Below are positions 18,448-27,224 of a stretch of 64,000 bases of DNA, piece by piece; position 1 is the first letter of the stretch, and the number at the start of each line of letters is the position of its first letter. The notes below the pieces were generated by a model. That model was not told where the DNA came from. It searched no databases and saw nothing but the letters and a program-made list of their open reading frames with translations. Source of the DNA: UBA1715 sp045615765. GTDB taxonomy: Bacteria; Bacteroidota; Bacteroidia; Bacteroidales; UBA1715. The translations under genes and the position numbers were made by a program. The stretch covers positions 27,431 to 91,430 of the forward strand of contig JAZLFM010000043.1 of NCBI GenBank assembly GCA_045615765.1, given 5' to 3'.

Positions 18448-18984
18448 ATGAAGATTTATACCAAAACAGGCGACGATGGAACTACTTCGTTGGTCGGTGG
18501 AACAAGGGTGCAGAAGGATGATCCACGAATAGAATGCTATGGAACAATAGATGAACTAAATTCATATATTGGATTGATTCGTGATTCTATTGATAATGTA
18601 GAAATTCAGGATCAGTTGTTGAAGATTCAAAATAATTTGTTTGTAATTGGTGGTGTTTTTGCTAATGAGAAAGACATTTTTTTGAATGTATCTGATGAAG
18701 AAATTCACTTGTTGGAACAACATATTGACGAAATTTCTGCAGAATTGTTGCCTCTGAAAACTTTTATCTTGCCTGGCGGACATATAGTGTCTTCGTATTG
18801 TCAAATCGCTCGAACTGTTTGTAGAAGGGCAGAGCGAAGGATTTGTTCGTTAGATTCGAATGAAAGAGGAAAAAGGTTATCAACAGTCTATATGAACCGT
18901 CTAAGCGACTATTTATTTGTATTAGCGCGGAAGGTTTTAAAAGATTTCAACAAAAGCGAAATTACATGGAATCCTTCTTTGTAG
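18448..18984 (+). CDS. Cob(I)alamin adenosyltransferase (PduO/MMAB type)
   Basis: Adds the adenosyl group of ATP to cob(I)alamin to make coenzyme B12. The 178-residue five-helix-bundle protein carries the family signature at the start (KIYTKTGDDGTTSLVGG, about 2-18), the DELNSYIGLIRD helix, the ATP-binding RTVCRRAERRI stretch, and the C-terminal NRLSDYLFVLAR. It follows prfC by 15 bases. Confidence 0.92.
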   Translation: MKIYTKTGDDGTTSLVGGTRVQKDDPRIECYGTIDELNSYIGLIRDSIDNVEIQDQLLKIQNNLFVIGGVFANEKDIFLNVSDEEIHLLEQHIDEISAELLPLKTFILPGGHIVSSYCQIARTVCRRAERRICSLDSNERGKRLSTVYMNRLSDYLFVLARKVLKDFNKSEITWNPSL

Positions 18985-19032
18985 TTTCTATAAAAATCAC
19001 TTTATTCGCAAAAAAATAAAAATATAAATACT

Positions 19033-19254
19033 ATGTATTGGACTTTAGAATTAGCTTCGAAATTGGAAGATGCACCATGGCCAGCAACTAAGGAAGAATT
19101 GATTGATTATGCAATTCGTTCTGGTGCTCCACAAGAGGTTGTAGAAAATTTGAATGAAATGGAAGATGAAGGCGAAGTGTACGAAAGTATCGAAGAAATC
19201 TGGCCAGATTATCCAAGTAAAGATGACTTTTTCTTCAATGAAGAAGAATATTAA
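19033..19254 (+). CDS. DUF2795-family small acidic protein
   Basis: A 73-residue very acidic protein (MYWTLELASKLEDAPWPATK at the start, many Asp/Glu at the end). It matches the DUF2795 family, a small conserved protein of Bacteroidetes with no known function. The short spacing (48 bases) to the adenosyltransferase gene and the terminator right after it suggest it ends the prfC operon. Confidence 0.85.
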   Translation: MYWTLELASKLEDAPWPATKEELIDYAIRSGAPQEVVENLNEMEDEGEVYESIEEIWPDYPSKDDFFFNEEEY

Positions 19255-19277
19255 TTAAACGCTTGTGCGCTAAAAAG

Positions 19278-19309
19278 AAAAGGCTATGACGAAAGTTGTA
19301 GCCTTTTTT
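19278..19309. terminator. Terminator after the DUF2795 gene
   Basis: AAAGGCTA and TAGCCTTT form an 8-bp stem, with an A-rich left flank and a T-run on the right. It can also serve the convergent gene that ends at 19308. Confidence 0.7.
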
Positions 19310-20642
19310 ATTTCTTGGAGTTAATTCGTTTGTAACCAATACAACGGTCGTAACCCATACTATAGTCGTAGTAATAGACGAAAACTTCGTATTCGTTTTC
19401 TGTTTGGTAAAAACTTCCGTCTATTTCAGAGTAATCAATGGTTTTAAAATCGTCGGAAGCGCGAATGTAGGTATAACTATAATATCCTTGTTTTAACAAG
19501 ATTGTTGCTTCATATTGTTGTTTTTCAATATTATACGTCATTTTGTTTTCGTCGTTCATCTTCCAATCATTGAATTCCCCGCATACATAGAGATTGAATG
19601 TGTCATTCATTGTTTTGTGATATGGAAGACTAAATTGCACTTCTGCATAATCTGCTGTGTAATCAGAACTATTAGGGTTGATTTCGTCGTAAATAAGGAA
19701 TTTTCCATTCAAATCTGTAGTTGATGTGTATGCAGAATGCCAGTCATCGTCGGCATGGAGTTTTATCTTGTATGTTCCGTTTTCTTTGTGGATGTAATCT
19801 ATAGGAAAGGTTGCGATATGTAAGTTTTTGAATGCAAACTGATGGAACTCATTTCCTGCTTCAAATAATGCATTTCTATTGTCGTTAAAAATAAGATTTC
19901 CGTCTCCTGAAATATGGCTTGGTTTTATGCCAGTGATAGTTTTATCCCAGCGGCCATTTTGTCTATATACAACAAATAAATCTTTGTCGTAATTTGATAA
20001 GTCAAATCCGTGAGGAATAATTTTTGTCTCTATTTGTTGATGGAAATCAATAAATTGTACAATATTTGGTCGTTTTGCTTCCGCTTGAATTTCCACTAAT
20101 TGTTCGTAAACTACAAACCGTTTTTGTATTAATGGTACTATATTGTCGTCATCGGTTAATTCATATATTTGAAGAATGTAGTTTCCTGAAACATGGAGTG
20201 TTACATCGGAGAATGGGAATAAAAAACTATAATGGATATATGGAACGGTTGTGCTGAAAGAAATTTCGGCTCGGTCTCCGTCTAAAGCTAATTCTTCGTT
20301 AATCGTTATATATTCACTTTCAATTAAATTGTCTTCTTGCCAGTTTCTGTCGCAGTGAATAATCTTATATCGTAAATCTCTTGGACTATCTTCTAAAATA
20401 TCAAAATCAACCTTTAAACCTTTGTTTTTGATTAGAGGGAAAACTGGATTTGCAAGTGAGTCTCCTTTCTCGGGACCATAATGTATAATATAACCTTTTC
20501 TTTCTTCGATGACAGGAACCATTTTGAATGATTTGATTTTTGCATACGAAGATTTCACATATTGATCGTACATAATTTGCGAAAACGCAAAATTGTATAT
20601 CAATAGTGCAATAAAAGCGGATATGATTTTTTTCGTTCTCAT
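19308..20642 (-). CDS. Type IX secretion system plug-protein homologue (former DUF5103)
   Basis: A 444-residue exported protein with signal peptide MRTKKIISAFIALLIYNFAFSQ. The N-terminal half matches the T9SS plug domain: the segment PVFPLIKNKGLKVDFDIL, then DLRYKIIHCDRNWQEDNLIESEYI, is typical. The C-terminal part (about 330-430) resembles a starch-binding/isoamylase-like fold (VCGEFNDWKMNDENKM). In Flavobacterium the plug closes the periplasmic side of the SprA translocon. Its presence agrees with a PorE-like lipoprotein elsewhere in the window. A GC-rich hairpin precedes it. Confidence 0.82.
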   Translation of the reverse strand: MRTKKIISAFIALLIYNFAFSQIMYDQYVKSSYAKIKSFKMVPVIEERKGYIIHYGPEKGDSLANPVFPLIKNKGLKVDFDILEDSPRDLRYKIIHCDRNWQEDNLIESEYITINEELALDGDRAEISFSTTVPYIHYSFLFPFSDVTLHVSGNYILQIYELTDDDNIVPLIQKRFVVYEQLVEIQAEAKRPNIVQFIDFHQQIETKIIPHGFDLSNYDKDLFVVYRQNGRWDKTITGIKPSHISGDGNLIFNDNRNALFEAGNEFHQFAFKNLHIATFPIDYIHKENGTYKIKLHADDDWHSAYTSTTDLNGKFLIYDEINPNSSDYTADYAEVQFSLPYHKTMNDTFNLYVCGEFNDWKMNDENKMTYNIEKQQYEATILLKQGYYSYTYIRASDDFKTIDYSEIDGSFYQTENEYEVFVYYYDYSMGYDRCIGYKRINSKK

Positions 20643-20647
20643 TAAAT

Positions 20648-20670
20648 GGGGCGGAGTAGAACCCCGCCTT
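20648..20670. other. GC-rich hairpin between epimerase and plug genes
   Basis: GGCGG and CCGCC make a short stem (7 bp with one mismatch if extended) in AT-rich surroundings. No T-run follows on either side, so it is not a clear terminator; it may shape mRNA stability between the two genes. Confidence 0.3.
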
Positions 20671-20674
20671 TACA

Positions 20675-21868
20675 TTATTTCCATTTATCCATTTCTTTTA
20701 CCATATGCATGAGCCCGCGTCCGTTATGGTAAGGACATTTCCACATACCCATTTTGGCTTCTTCATCTACAGGAAAACCTTCGTCGTCTATACGCCAGAA
20801 CCATTCGCCGTGAACTCTGTCGATGAGGTTTTCGCGAATATATTCCCATTGTTTTAATGCAAGTGTACGATATTCTTCTTTGCCTGTCATGTCGAAAGCA
20901 TTTGCAAGTCCTTCTACAGCTTCTATTTGTACCCACCAATGACGATCTTTGTCTATCGTGCCTTTTTCTGGGAATATCTCGTATAGTGTAGAATTTGTTT
21001 CTTTGTCAAATCCTTCTTCTATAAATGTGTCGACCATTGCAAGAATTTGTGGACGAATTGTTTCTAGTAATTGTTTGTCTCCAAGCATTTCTGCCGCTTC
21101 CCAAACTAACCATGTTGATTCTATGTCGTGTCCGTATGAAAATTCTGTTGTTTTTGGTTTCCAATCTTCAGAAAAGAAAATAGTTACATGATTTTTGTCG
21201 TTAACAATTTTGTTCATGTAGATTTCTATTTCTTTTTTGAGTGCTTCGCCAACTTTGGGATTTTTTGTCGCCTCGTACAATGTTGTGTATGCTTCCAAAA
21301 CATGGAGATTCGTGTTCATACCTTTCGGTTCGTTGAGGTCTTTCACACTAAGACGTACATCATCGAGTTTTTCCCATGTTTCGGAGAATGCTTCGAAGTA
21401 TCCGCCATTTTTTTTGTCGTAGCAAATAGTCTCCAATTTTTCGAAAATGTCCATTGCCATTTCAAGCGCTTGTTTATCGTTGAATGCAAGTGCGTATTCC
21501 GAGTAGGCGTAAATCGTAAATGCTTCAGCATAAACTTGTTTCTTGTTTACAACCACATTCCCATCGCAATCGGTTTCCCAATAAACGCCACCGTTTTTCT
21601 TATCAAGAAAGTGGTTTTCTATGAATGATTTTGCTAAATCTGCGTATTTCTTATAGTCTTCGTTTTGGTAGAAACGGCATGCTGCAGAGAAAGTCCACAT
21701 AATGCGGGAATACATGATGATTCCTTTGTTTGCTTCTGGATATGGTGTTCCATAGTGGTCCATTTCTCCTAAATATTGTCCACTTTCTTTGTCTATAGCT
21801 TTTGTTGACCAAAATGAAAGAACACTATGTAATTCTTTCTCAAATTCTTTTTGTAGTTCCGCGTACAT
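20675..21868 (-). CDS. Cellobiose/mannobiose 2-epimerase (AGE family)
   Basis: A 397-residue (alpha/alpha)6-barrel protein of the N-acylglucosamine 2-epimerase superfamily. Conserved segments include TNLHVLEAYTTLYEAT, SYGHDIESTWLVWEAAE with the catalytic His, HWWVQIEAVEGLANAF and GEWFWRID. The direct neighbour is a GH130 mannosylglucose phosphorylase, 8 bases upstream. In Bacteroides fragilis this pair converts beta-1,4-mannobiose to mannosylglucose and then to mannose-1-phosphate and glucose, so a mannobiose 2-epimerase role is the best inference. Confidence 0.88.
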   Translation of the reverse strand: MYAELQKEFEKELHSVLSFWSTKAIDKESGQYLGEMDHYGTPYPEANKGIIMYSRIMWTFSAACRFYQNEDYKKYADLAKSFIENHFLDKKNGGVYWETDCDGNVVVNKKQVYAEAFTIYAYSEYALAFNDKQALEMAMDIFEKLETICYDKKNGGYFEAFSETWEKLDDVRLSVKDLNEPKGMNTNLHVLEAYTTLYEATKNPKVGEALKKEIEIYMNKIVNDKNHVTIFFSEDWKPKTTEFSYGHDIESTWLVWEAAEMLGDKQLLETIRPQILAMVDTFIEEGFDKETNSTLYEIFPEKGTIDKDRHWWVQIEAVEGLANAFDMTGKEEYRTLALKQWEYIRENLIDRVHGEWFWRIDDEGFPVDEEAKMGMWKCPYHNGRGLMHMVKEMDKWK

Positions 21869-21876
21869 AATCAGGA

Positions 21877-23052
21877 TTATTTATTGTTTCTGATTAATTT
21901 TATGATGTTTTCTACTGATTTGCCGGTTCTTAATCCATCTTCAGGAGTGTTTAAGCAGTAATCCACAAGACGGTCAATCGTGCTAACTGCAACGTGCATT
22001 CTGGTGTCGGAAGAAGCGTAGTAAATAAATACAGTGCCGTCTTCATCAGCAATCCAACCATTTGAGAATGCGACATTTGATACATCGCCGATTCGTTCAT
22101 CATTTTGTGGCGCTAAGAAATAACCGCCAGGTTGTGCAATAACTTTGTCAGGTTGCTCTAGGTCGGTTAAAAACATATATAGAACATATCTAAGCCCAGC
22201 TGCTGTGTTTCGAACGCCATGAGCTAGGTTTAACCAACCTTTAGCAGTCTTTATAGGAGCAGGACCCATACCATTTTTCAATTCGTAGATAGTGTGGTAT
22301 TGTTTGTTACTGAAAATATGCTCGTCTTCAATAACGGGATTCTTCATGTCTGTAATATATCCGAAACCGATACCGCCACCAGAACCAACTTCAATAAATC
22401 CGTCTTGTGGTCGAGTGTAAAGTGCATATTTCCCGTTTACAAAGTGAGGGAACATCACAACATTTCGTTGTTGACCGCTATTTGAAATTAAATCAGGAAG
22501 TCTTTCCCAATTTTTTAAATCTTTTGTACGAACAACACCGGCATTTGCAATTGCAGAACTTGTGTCACCTGCAGGAGCGTTAGGATCTTTTCTTTCTGTA
22601 CAGAATATACCATAGATATAGCCGTCGTCGTGTTGTGTTAAACGCATATCGTAAACATTAATGTCTGGATCGCTTGTTTCTGGAAGTAGGATAGGTTCAT
22701 CCCAAAAACGGAAGTTGTCGATACCGTTTGGACTTTCTGCTATGGCAAAAAACGATTTTCTGTCCCAACCTTCAACACGCGCACAAAGAATATATTTTCC
22801 GTTGAATTTCATTGCGCCAGCGTTGAATGCTGCGTTTACACCGATTCTTTGAAGTAGAAGCGGGTTTCTCTTTAGATTCAAATCAAATCTCCACGATAGC
22901 GGAATATGTTTGTCAGTTAATACAGGATTCTCAAAACGCTGATAAATACCATTGTATTCTTTTGAAGGGATATTTACTTGAGAAAGCAATGCTTCTTGTT
23001 CTTTTGTAAGTTCTGCAAGTTGTTCTTCTGCAGTTTTTGAAAATACTTTCAT
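21877..23052 (-). CDS. GH130 4-O-beta-mannosyl-glucose phosphorylase
   Basis: A 391-residue cytoplasmic GH130 enzyme without a signal peptide. The five-bladed propeller pattern is recognisable from repeated blocks such as NAGAMKFNGKYILCARVEGWDRKS, DPDINVYDMRLTQHDDG with the likely catalytic Asp, and RNVVMFPHFVNGKYALYTRP. Length and these blocks match the mannosylglucose-phosphorylase subfamily. It leads an operon with the 2-epimerase. No transporter for the disaccharide is next to it. Confidence 0.9.
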   Translation of the reverse strand: MKVFSKTAEEQLAELTKEQEALLSQVNIPSKEYNGIYQRFENPVLTDKHIPLSWRFDLNLKRNPLLLQRIGVNAAFNAGAMKFNGKYILCARVEGWDRKSFFAIAESPNGIDNFRFWDEPILLPETSDPDINVYDMRLTQHDDGYIYGIFCTERKDPNAPAGDTSSAIANAGVVRTKDLKNWERLPDLISNSGQQRNVVMFPHFVNGKYALYTRPQDGFIEVGSGGGIGFGYITDMKNPVIEDEHIFSNKQYHTIYELKNGMGPAPIKTAKGWLNLAHGVRNTAAGLRYVLYMFLTDLEQPDKVIAQPGGYFLAPQNDERIGDVSNVAFSNGWIADEDGTVFIYYASSDTRMHVAVSTIDRLVDYCLNTPEDGLRTGKSVENIIKLIRNNK

Positions 23053-23081
23053 AGTACGAATTTTATATTTTATTTAGATTA

Positions 23082-23089
23082 CAAATGTA
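23082..23089 (-). promoter_or_regulatory. -7 box of the GH130-epimerase operon
   Basis: TACATTTG on the minus strand, 29 bases before the GH130 start codon. Confidence 0.55.
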
Positions 23090-23140
23090 TAAAATCGTTT
23101 TTGAAAATAGGCTGTGGTTATTGTTTTTTTAACACAATAT

Positions 23141-25378
23141 TTAGAAACCTTCATATTCCATATTTGCAAGAACAAAACGGATATCTTGATAGTCGTAGTT
23201 TGGAAGTTCTTCTTTTATAGTAGCTACACTTTTTGTGTTTAATTTTTTTATAGTTTTCTTTATTTTGTTTGCATCAGTTTTTTCTACAAAATCGTAAAGT
23301 GACAGAGCTCCTTCGGCAAGATAATATTCAATGTGTTTGTTGATGGTATTTACAGTAAGTTTTCGTTCTTCTGCAATTTTTTGAATAGTCATTCCATCGG
23401 AATACATAAGATAGGTGATTTCTTTCGTGTCGATTTTTTGGTCAGTGTATTTTACCGTCTCTGGAGATTTCTTCGCTACTTTTTGAAATAAAATTTTCTT
23501 ACGAATTTCTTGGTCGATTTCAAAGTTGAGGTTCTCTTTTGTGAATGATTTTCCGGAATTCATTGATTCAATCAATTTTACACATTTGTTTGTTTTTTGT
23601 AGTGCAGTAAAAAATACTAATTCAAAATTTTGTAAATCAACGATGTAGGTTTTCATTCCGCTTGTGTTCGAAGCTTTTGCGACAACAGTGTAAATTGTAG
23701 TGGATATTTCATCGAAAATAGGAGTGAAGTATGCAATGGATGCTTTTATTCGCTCTTCTAATCGTTTGAAATCCTTTTGAATGAAAATATTTTGTAGTTG
23801 GATTGTAAATTTATGTGCAGTAGAAACTAACGTGTCAATTTTGGGTTGTATTTCAAGGATTTGTTTCTTGAATTCTGCAGAAGGAGATTTCGCATTAAAA
23901 AGATTGTCTTCTTCGTAGTGCGTTAGATGTTCATTGAATTCGTCAGTTAAAGAATCGAAATTGAAACTTTCTATAACGATTTGTCCGATATATTTTTGTG
24001 CTTCTATTGTAAAGATTTGTTGTAGCTCGTTTTCGTTCTTTTTGTCGTTTGTAAAGTCTATGACTCGTTTGTCTTGTTCTGGAAAATCGTCAACTATAGG
24101 TTCGGATAGTACCAGACCTTCGAGTGATTCTAATCGTGAAAGTGCAACATAAATTTGTCCAGGAGCGAAAGCTTCTGATACATCGATTATTGCGTTTTTA
24201 AAAGTTAGACCTTGACTTTTATGTACAGTTACCGCCCAGGCTAGTTTTATCGGGTATTGGATGAATTGTCCGATAACTTCTTCTTCGATTTGTCCTGTTG
24301 ATTTGTCAAGTGTATATCGAATGTTTTCCCACGTATATTTTCCAACTTCGACTTCTTGATCATTTTCAGGAAATGTTACAATAATATTGTCAGGTAATAT
24401 TTCTTTTATCGTCCCGATTTTCCCGTTATAATACGATTGTCCTTGGTTTTGATCGTTCTTTATGAACATTATTTGGGCCCCAACTCGTAATTCTAAATTG
24501 GGACTGATAGGATAGATATTTTCTGGAAATGTTCCTGTGATTTTTGCTTCAAAAAATTCCGAAGTAGTTTTTAGTTTACGCAATTTTGTGTCGTTAATAG
24601 CGTCTGCTTTTCTATTGTGTGTAGTTAGGAATATGAACGGCTGTTTTTTCGGTGCTTCAAAGTCAGGAATGTAATGTTTGTTTAGCTCATTAATATCCTT
24701 TTGAACGAATTTGTTGTCTCGTAGATTTCCTAAAATTTCTATAAACCTAAAATCGCTTTGTCGGTATATTTTTTCTAATTCTAATGTGATAGGTTGATTT
24801 CCTCGTAAGGCAAGGGAGTCAAAGAAATACATTCCATTGTAGAATTGTTTAAGGAAATCCCATTCTTCTTGTTTTACAACTGGAGGCAATTGAAGCATAT
24901 CTCCGATGAAAAGAACCTGCACTCCGCCGAACGGTAAGTGTCTGCAATGGCGAATATATCGTAACTCTACATCAATAGCATCGAGTAAATCGGCACGAAG
25001 CATACTGACTTCGTCAATGATTAGCAATTCTATAGAACGAAGTAATTGTCTTTTTGCTCCATTCATTTTATGTGTTTCCTTTGGTATTTTGCTAAAAGGC
25101 ATGATAGCAAAGGGGATTTCTTGCGTGTTAAATCGGACTTCGGGAGCATAACACGATGGAGGAATTTGAAATAATGAGTGTATGGTTACTCCGCCAGCAT
25201 TTAAGGCCGCAATGCCAGTTGGTGCAACGATAACAAATTGTTTGTGGGTATTTTTTACAATGTTTTTTAATAAAGTGGTTTTTCCTGTTCCCGCTTTTCC
25301 TGTTAAAAATATATTCTGATTCGTTCCGTTTATGAAACGAATTACATGGCGAGCTGCTGAGTTATCGTCAAAGTTCAT
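23141..25378 (-). CDS. Pif1/RecD-like helicase with C-terminal helix-turn-helix
   Basis: A 745-residue superfamily-1B helicase. Motifs seen: Walker A GKAGTGKTTLLKN (about 25-37), the PTGIAALNAGGVTIHSLF segment typical of Pif1 helicases, Walker B LLIIDEVSMLR (about 117-127), and the late WAVTVHKSQGLTF and VALSRLESLEGL motifs. The C-terminus (about 660-740) has a helix-turn-helix of the RecQ-C-terminal kind (GMTIQKIAEERKLTVNTINKHIEYYL). It is widely found in Bacteroidetes. A -7 box at 25403-25410 decides the ATG at 25378 over one 12 codons upstream. It is divergent from the repeat-controlled ATPase gene. Confidence 0.88.
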   Translation of the reverse strand: MNFDDNSAARHVIRFINGTNQNIFLTGKAGTGKTTLLKNIVKNTHKQFVIVAPTGIAALNAGGVTIHSLFQIPPSCYAPEVRFNTQEIPFAIMPFSKIPKETHKMNGAKRQLLRSIELLIIDEVSMLRADLLDAIDVELRYIRHCRHLPFGGVQVLFIGDMLQLPPVVKQEEWDFLKQFYNGMYFFDSLALRGNQPITLELEKIYRQSDFRFIEILGNLRDNKFVQKDINELNKHYIPDFEAPKKQPFIFLTTHNRKADAINDTKLRKLKTTSEFFEAKITGTFPENIYPISPNLELRVGAQIMFIKNDQNQGQSYYNGKIGTIKEILPDNIIVTFPENDQEVEVGKYTWENIRYTLDKSTGQIEEEVIGQFIQYPIKLAWAVTVHKSQGLTFKNAIIDVSEAFAPGQIYVALSRLESLEGLVLSEPIVDDFPEQDKRVIDFTNDKKNENELQQIFTIEAQKYIGQIVIESFNFDSLTDEFNEHLTHYEEDNLFNAKSPSAEFKKQILEIQPKIDTLVSTAHKFTIQLQNIFIQKDFKRLEERIKASIAYFTPIFDEISTTIYTVVAKASNTSGMKTYIVDLQNFELVFFTALQKTNKCVKLIESMNSGKSFTKENLNFEIDQEIRKKILFQKVAKKSPETVKYTDQKIDTKEITYLMYSDGMTIQKIAEERKLTVNTINKHIEYYLAEGALSLYDFVEKTDANKIKKTIKKLNTKSVATIKEELPNYDYQDIRFVLANMEYEGF

Positions 25379-25402
25379 CTTTTTGTCTTTCTTGGTGGTT
25401 GA

Positions 25403-25410
25403 CAAATTTA
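25403..25410 (-). promoter_or_regulatory. -7 box of the helicase gene
   Basis: TAAATTTG on the minus strand, 24 bases before the chosen ATG at 25378. The longer start at 25414 lies upstream of it and is excluded. Confidence 0.5.
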
Positions 25411-25502
25411 GCATATTTATTTGGGAACAATGTATAATTTGACATTAAAAAGATTGTAATAATGTTGTATAAATTTTTATTGTTGTCTTTTGACTTAAAA
25501 TG

Positions 25503-25598
25503 TGTAAAATAGTCCAATAGAAATGTGCAAAATATGCAAAATAGTCCAATAGAAATGTGAAAAATATGTAAAATAGTCCAATAGAAATTTGTAAATAG
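25503..25598 (+). repeat. Three tandem 32-bp direct repeats upstream of an ATPase gene
   Basis: Units start at 25503, 25535 and 25567, exactly 32 bp apart. The shared core is AATAGTCCAATAGAAATGTG; unit 3 has AAATTTG where units 1 and 2 have AAATGTG. That single change creates the TTTG of the -33 box at 25588-25591, so the third unit lies on the promoter. A 32-bp period is about three helical turns, placing all units on one DNA face. This is the layout of an operator bound by a protein in an ordered array. A nearly matching array stands before the second ATPase of the same type at 62.1 kb. Confidence 0.85.
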
Positions 25599-25618
25599 TT
25601 GTATTATAATTATTTTTG
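25588..25618 (+). promoter_or_regulatory. Promoter of the first DUF4143-type ATPase gene
   Basis: TTTG (25588-25591), 19 bases, then TATTTTTG (25611-25618) is a full Bacteroidetes promoter. The -33 box lies inside repeat unit 3. Transcription should begin around 25624-25627, so the ATG at 25624 would be leaderless or the real start is the ATG at 25633. Confidence 0.65.
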
Positions 25619-25623
25619 CAAAA

Positions 25624-26919
25624 ATGAATTTTATGGAAAAGGATTTGATTTTACAAGTGCTTCGTGAACAACAAGAAGATGTGTTGAACGATGTTTTGAT
25701 AGGTTCATGCGAAAGAAAAGAAGAACAACTATTTGAGTGGGAAAGTAATATGGCTCAAGTAGTTACGGGAGTTCGTCGTAGTGGTAAATCAACTTTGTGT
25801 CATAATGCATTGAAAAGACGTGGTGTGGAGTATGGGTATGTGAATTTTGATGATGATAGACTTGTAGGCCTGCAAACCTCAGATTTGAATACTGTATTGG
25901 AATGTATTTATCAATTATATGGAGTTGATATACAGTATGTTTTCTTAGATGAGGTACAAAATGTTGATGGTTGGTATTTGTTTGTTAATCGTTTGCTTCG
26001 TATGAAATTGCATGTGTTTGTAACAGGAAGCAATGCAAAACTATTATCCGGGGAGTTGGTAACTCACCTAACAGGTCGTTATATGGAAATAAAATTGTAT
26101 CCGTTTTCTTTCTTTGATTATTGCCGATTGTTGAATGTGGATATGACAGGTATAACAACCAAAGCTATTGCATCGCGGAATAGTGCCTTGGCTCAATACA
26201 TTGTAGAAGGTGGTATGCCTGAAATTAAAAATATTCAATCCGTTCGAAATAGAAAAAACTATCTATCTGGTCTGATAGAAACAATTGTGACGAAGGATAT
26301 AGCTCGTCGTTTTAGAATACGGAATACTGAAGCTCTTCGTCGTATAGTAAACCATTTGATAAATAATTGTTGTCAAACAATTCAATATGATCAGTTGGCG
26401 CAAATTTCATTGTTAGGTAGTAGTACAACGGTTCAGTCGTATGTTGCCTACTTGCAACAGGCATATTTGATTCGTCGTTTGTCTAAGTTTAGTTTTAAGA
26501 GTGTTGAACGTATTACGAAAGAAAAAGCTTATGTTATAGATAACGGATTTATTGCAAATAGAGAAAATAGTTTATTGCCTGAAAATTTAGGTTGGCGTTT
26601 AGAAAATGTGGTTTTCATTGAATTGTTGAGACGTAATCAATTAGGAGCTGAGGATATTTATTACTATAAACCAACCACTCGTAGTAAGGAAGTGGATTTT
26701 GTTGTATGTGAACAAGGCATAGTGAAAGAACTTGTACAAGTTTCATACTCTATAACAGAAAAAAAAGCCTATAAACGTGAAACAGAAGCTCTTGTTGAAG
26801 CTGCACAAACATTACATTGTAATAATCTCACTATAGTATGCTTTGATGATAGTCGCGATGTGCAAATTAATAATTACACAATAAAAATCCGTTCTGCGGT
26901 AGAATGGTTGTTGGAGTAG
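25624..26919 (+). CDS. AAA+ ATPase with C-terminal DUF4143 domain
   Basis: A 431-residue protein of the COG1373 type. Walker A is GVRRSGKST (49-57), Walker B is YVFLDEVQ with Asp109-Glu110, and a sensor-like TGSNAKLLSGEL follows (about 136-147). The C-terminal DUF4143 part ends with a nuclease-fold-like core: YYYKPTTRSKEVDFVV, then LVQVSYS, where Asp is kept but the usual Glu-x-Lys is replaced by Gln-Val-Ser. These proteins are common in bacteria and archaea but have no settled role. It stands alone behind three 32-bp repeats. A second ATG at 25633 fits the promoter better. Confidence 0.87.
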   Translation: MNFMEKDLILQVLREQQEDVLNDVLIGSCERKEEQLFEWESNMAQVVTGVRRSGKSTLCHNALKRRGVEYGYVNFDDDRLVGLQTSDLNTVLECIYQLYGVDIQYVFLDEVQNVDGWYLFVNRLLRMKLHVFVTGSNAKLLSGELVTHLTGRYMEIKLYPFSFFDYCRLLNVDMTGITTKAIASRNSALAQYIVEGGMPEIKNIQSVRNRKNYLSGLIETIVTKDIARRFRIRNTEALRRIVNHLINNCCQTIQYDQLAQISLLGSSTTVQSYVAYLQQAYLIRRLSKFSFKSVERITKEKAYVIDNGFIANRENSLLPENLGWRLENVVFIELLRRNQLGAEDIYYYKPTTRSKEVDFVVCEQGIVKELVQVSYSITEKKAYKRETEALVEAAQTLHCNNLTIVCFDDSRDVQINNYTIKIRSAVEWLLE

Positions 26920-27224
26920 ATTATTGGTTGAATGCTTCTTTGCGTCTTTTTTTAGTTTATTCGTGAAGTTGAGTTGTATCTTCCTTGAAACCGAAATAAA
27001 CTTGATTGTAGAATTTCCTCCCCCGAGTCTGTTGCATGCGTTAAGCTATATAGTTCTACAAGATTAAAGTAGATAATTGAACGGAGAATGGTTGATAGAT
27101 GATGCTGGTAATAAGTTTCGTGTGAGCGGTAAAGATGGTACACTAAAACTTTGTATTCGCATATTCTATGCTTAACCTAAAATTGGAAGGGGATTTGCTT
27201 TAAATTCCATTGTATCGGAGAAAT
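26920..27224. other. Gene-poor stretch with a possible coding remnant
   Basis: No complete gene is seen here. In the plus-strand frame 27077-27175 a short stretch encodes NGEWLIDDAGNKFRVSGKDG and ends at a TAA; it reads like the end of a decayed small gene, but it is only 32 codons and has no start other than TTG. There is no clear terminator after the ATPase gene. Confidence 0.3.

Noticed and set aside
25503..25598. CRISPR-like mini array
   Set aside because: The units are adjacent with no unique spacers, there are no cas genes, and unit 3 is part of a promoter. Operator repeats explain it better.
26952..27143. Small minus-strand gene after the first ATPase
   Set aside because: Low-complexity product, no start context, and it overlaps a better but still weak plus-strand remnant.
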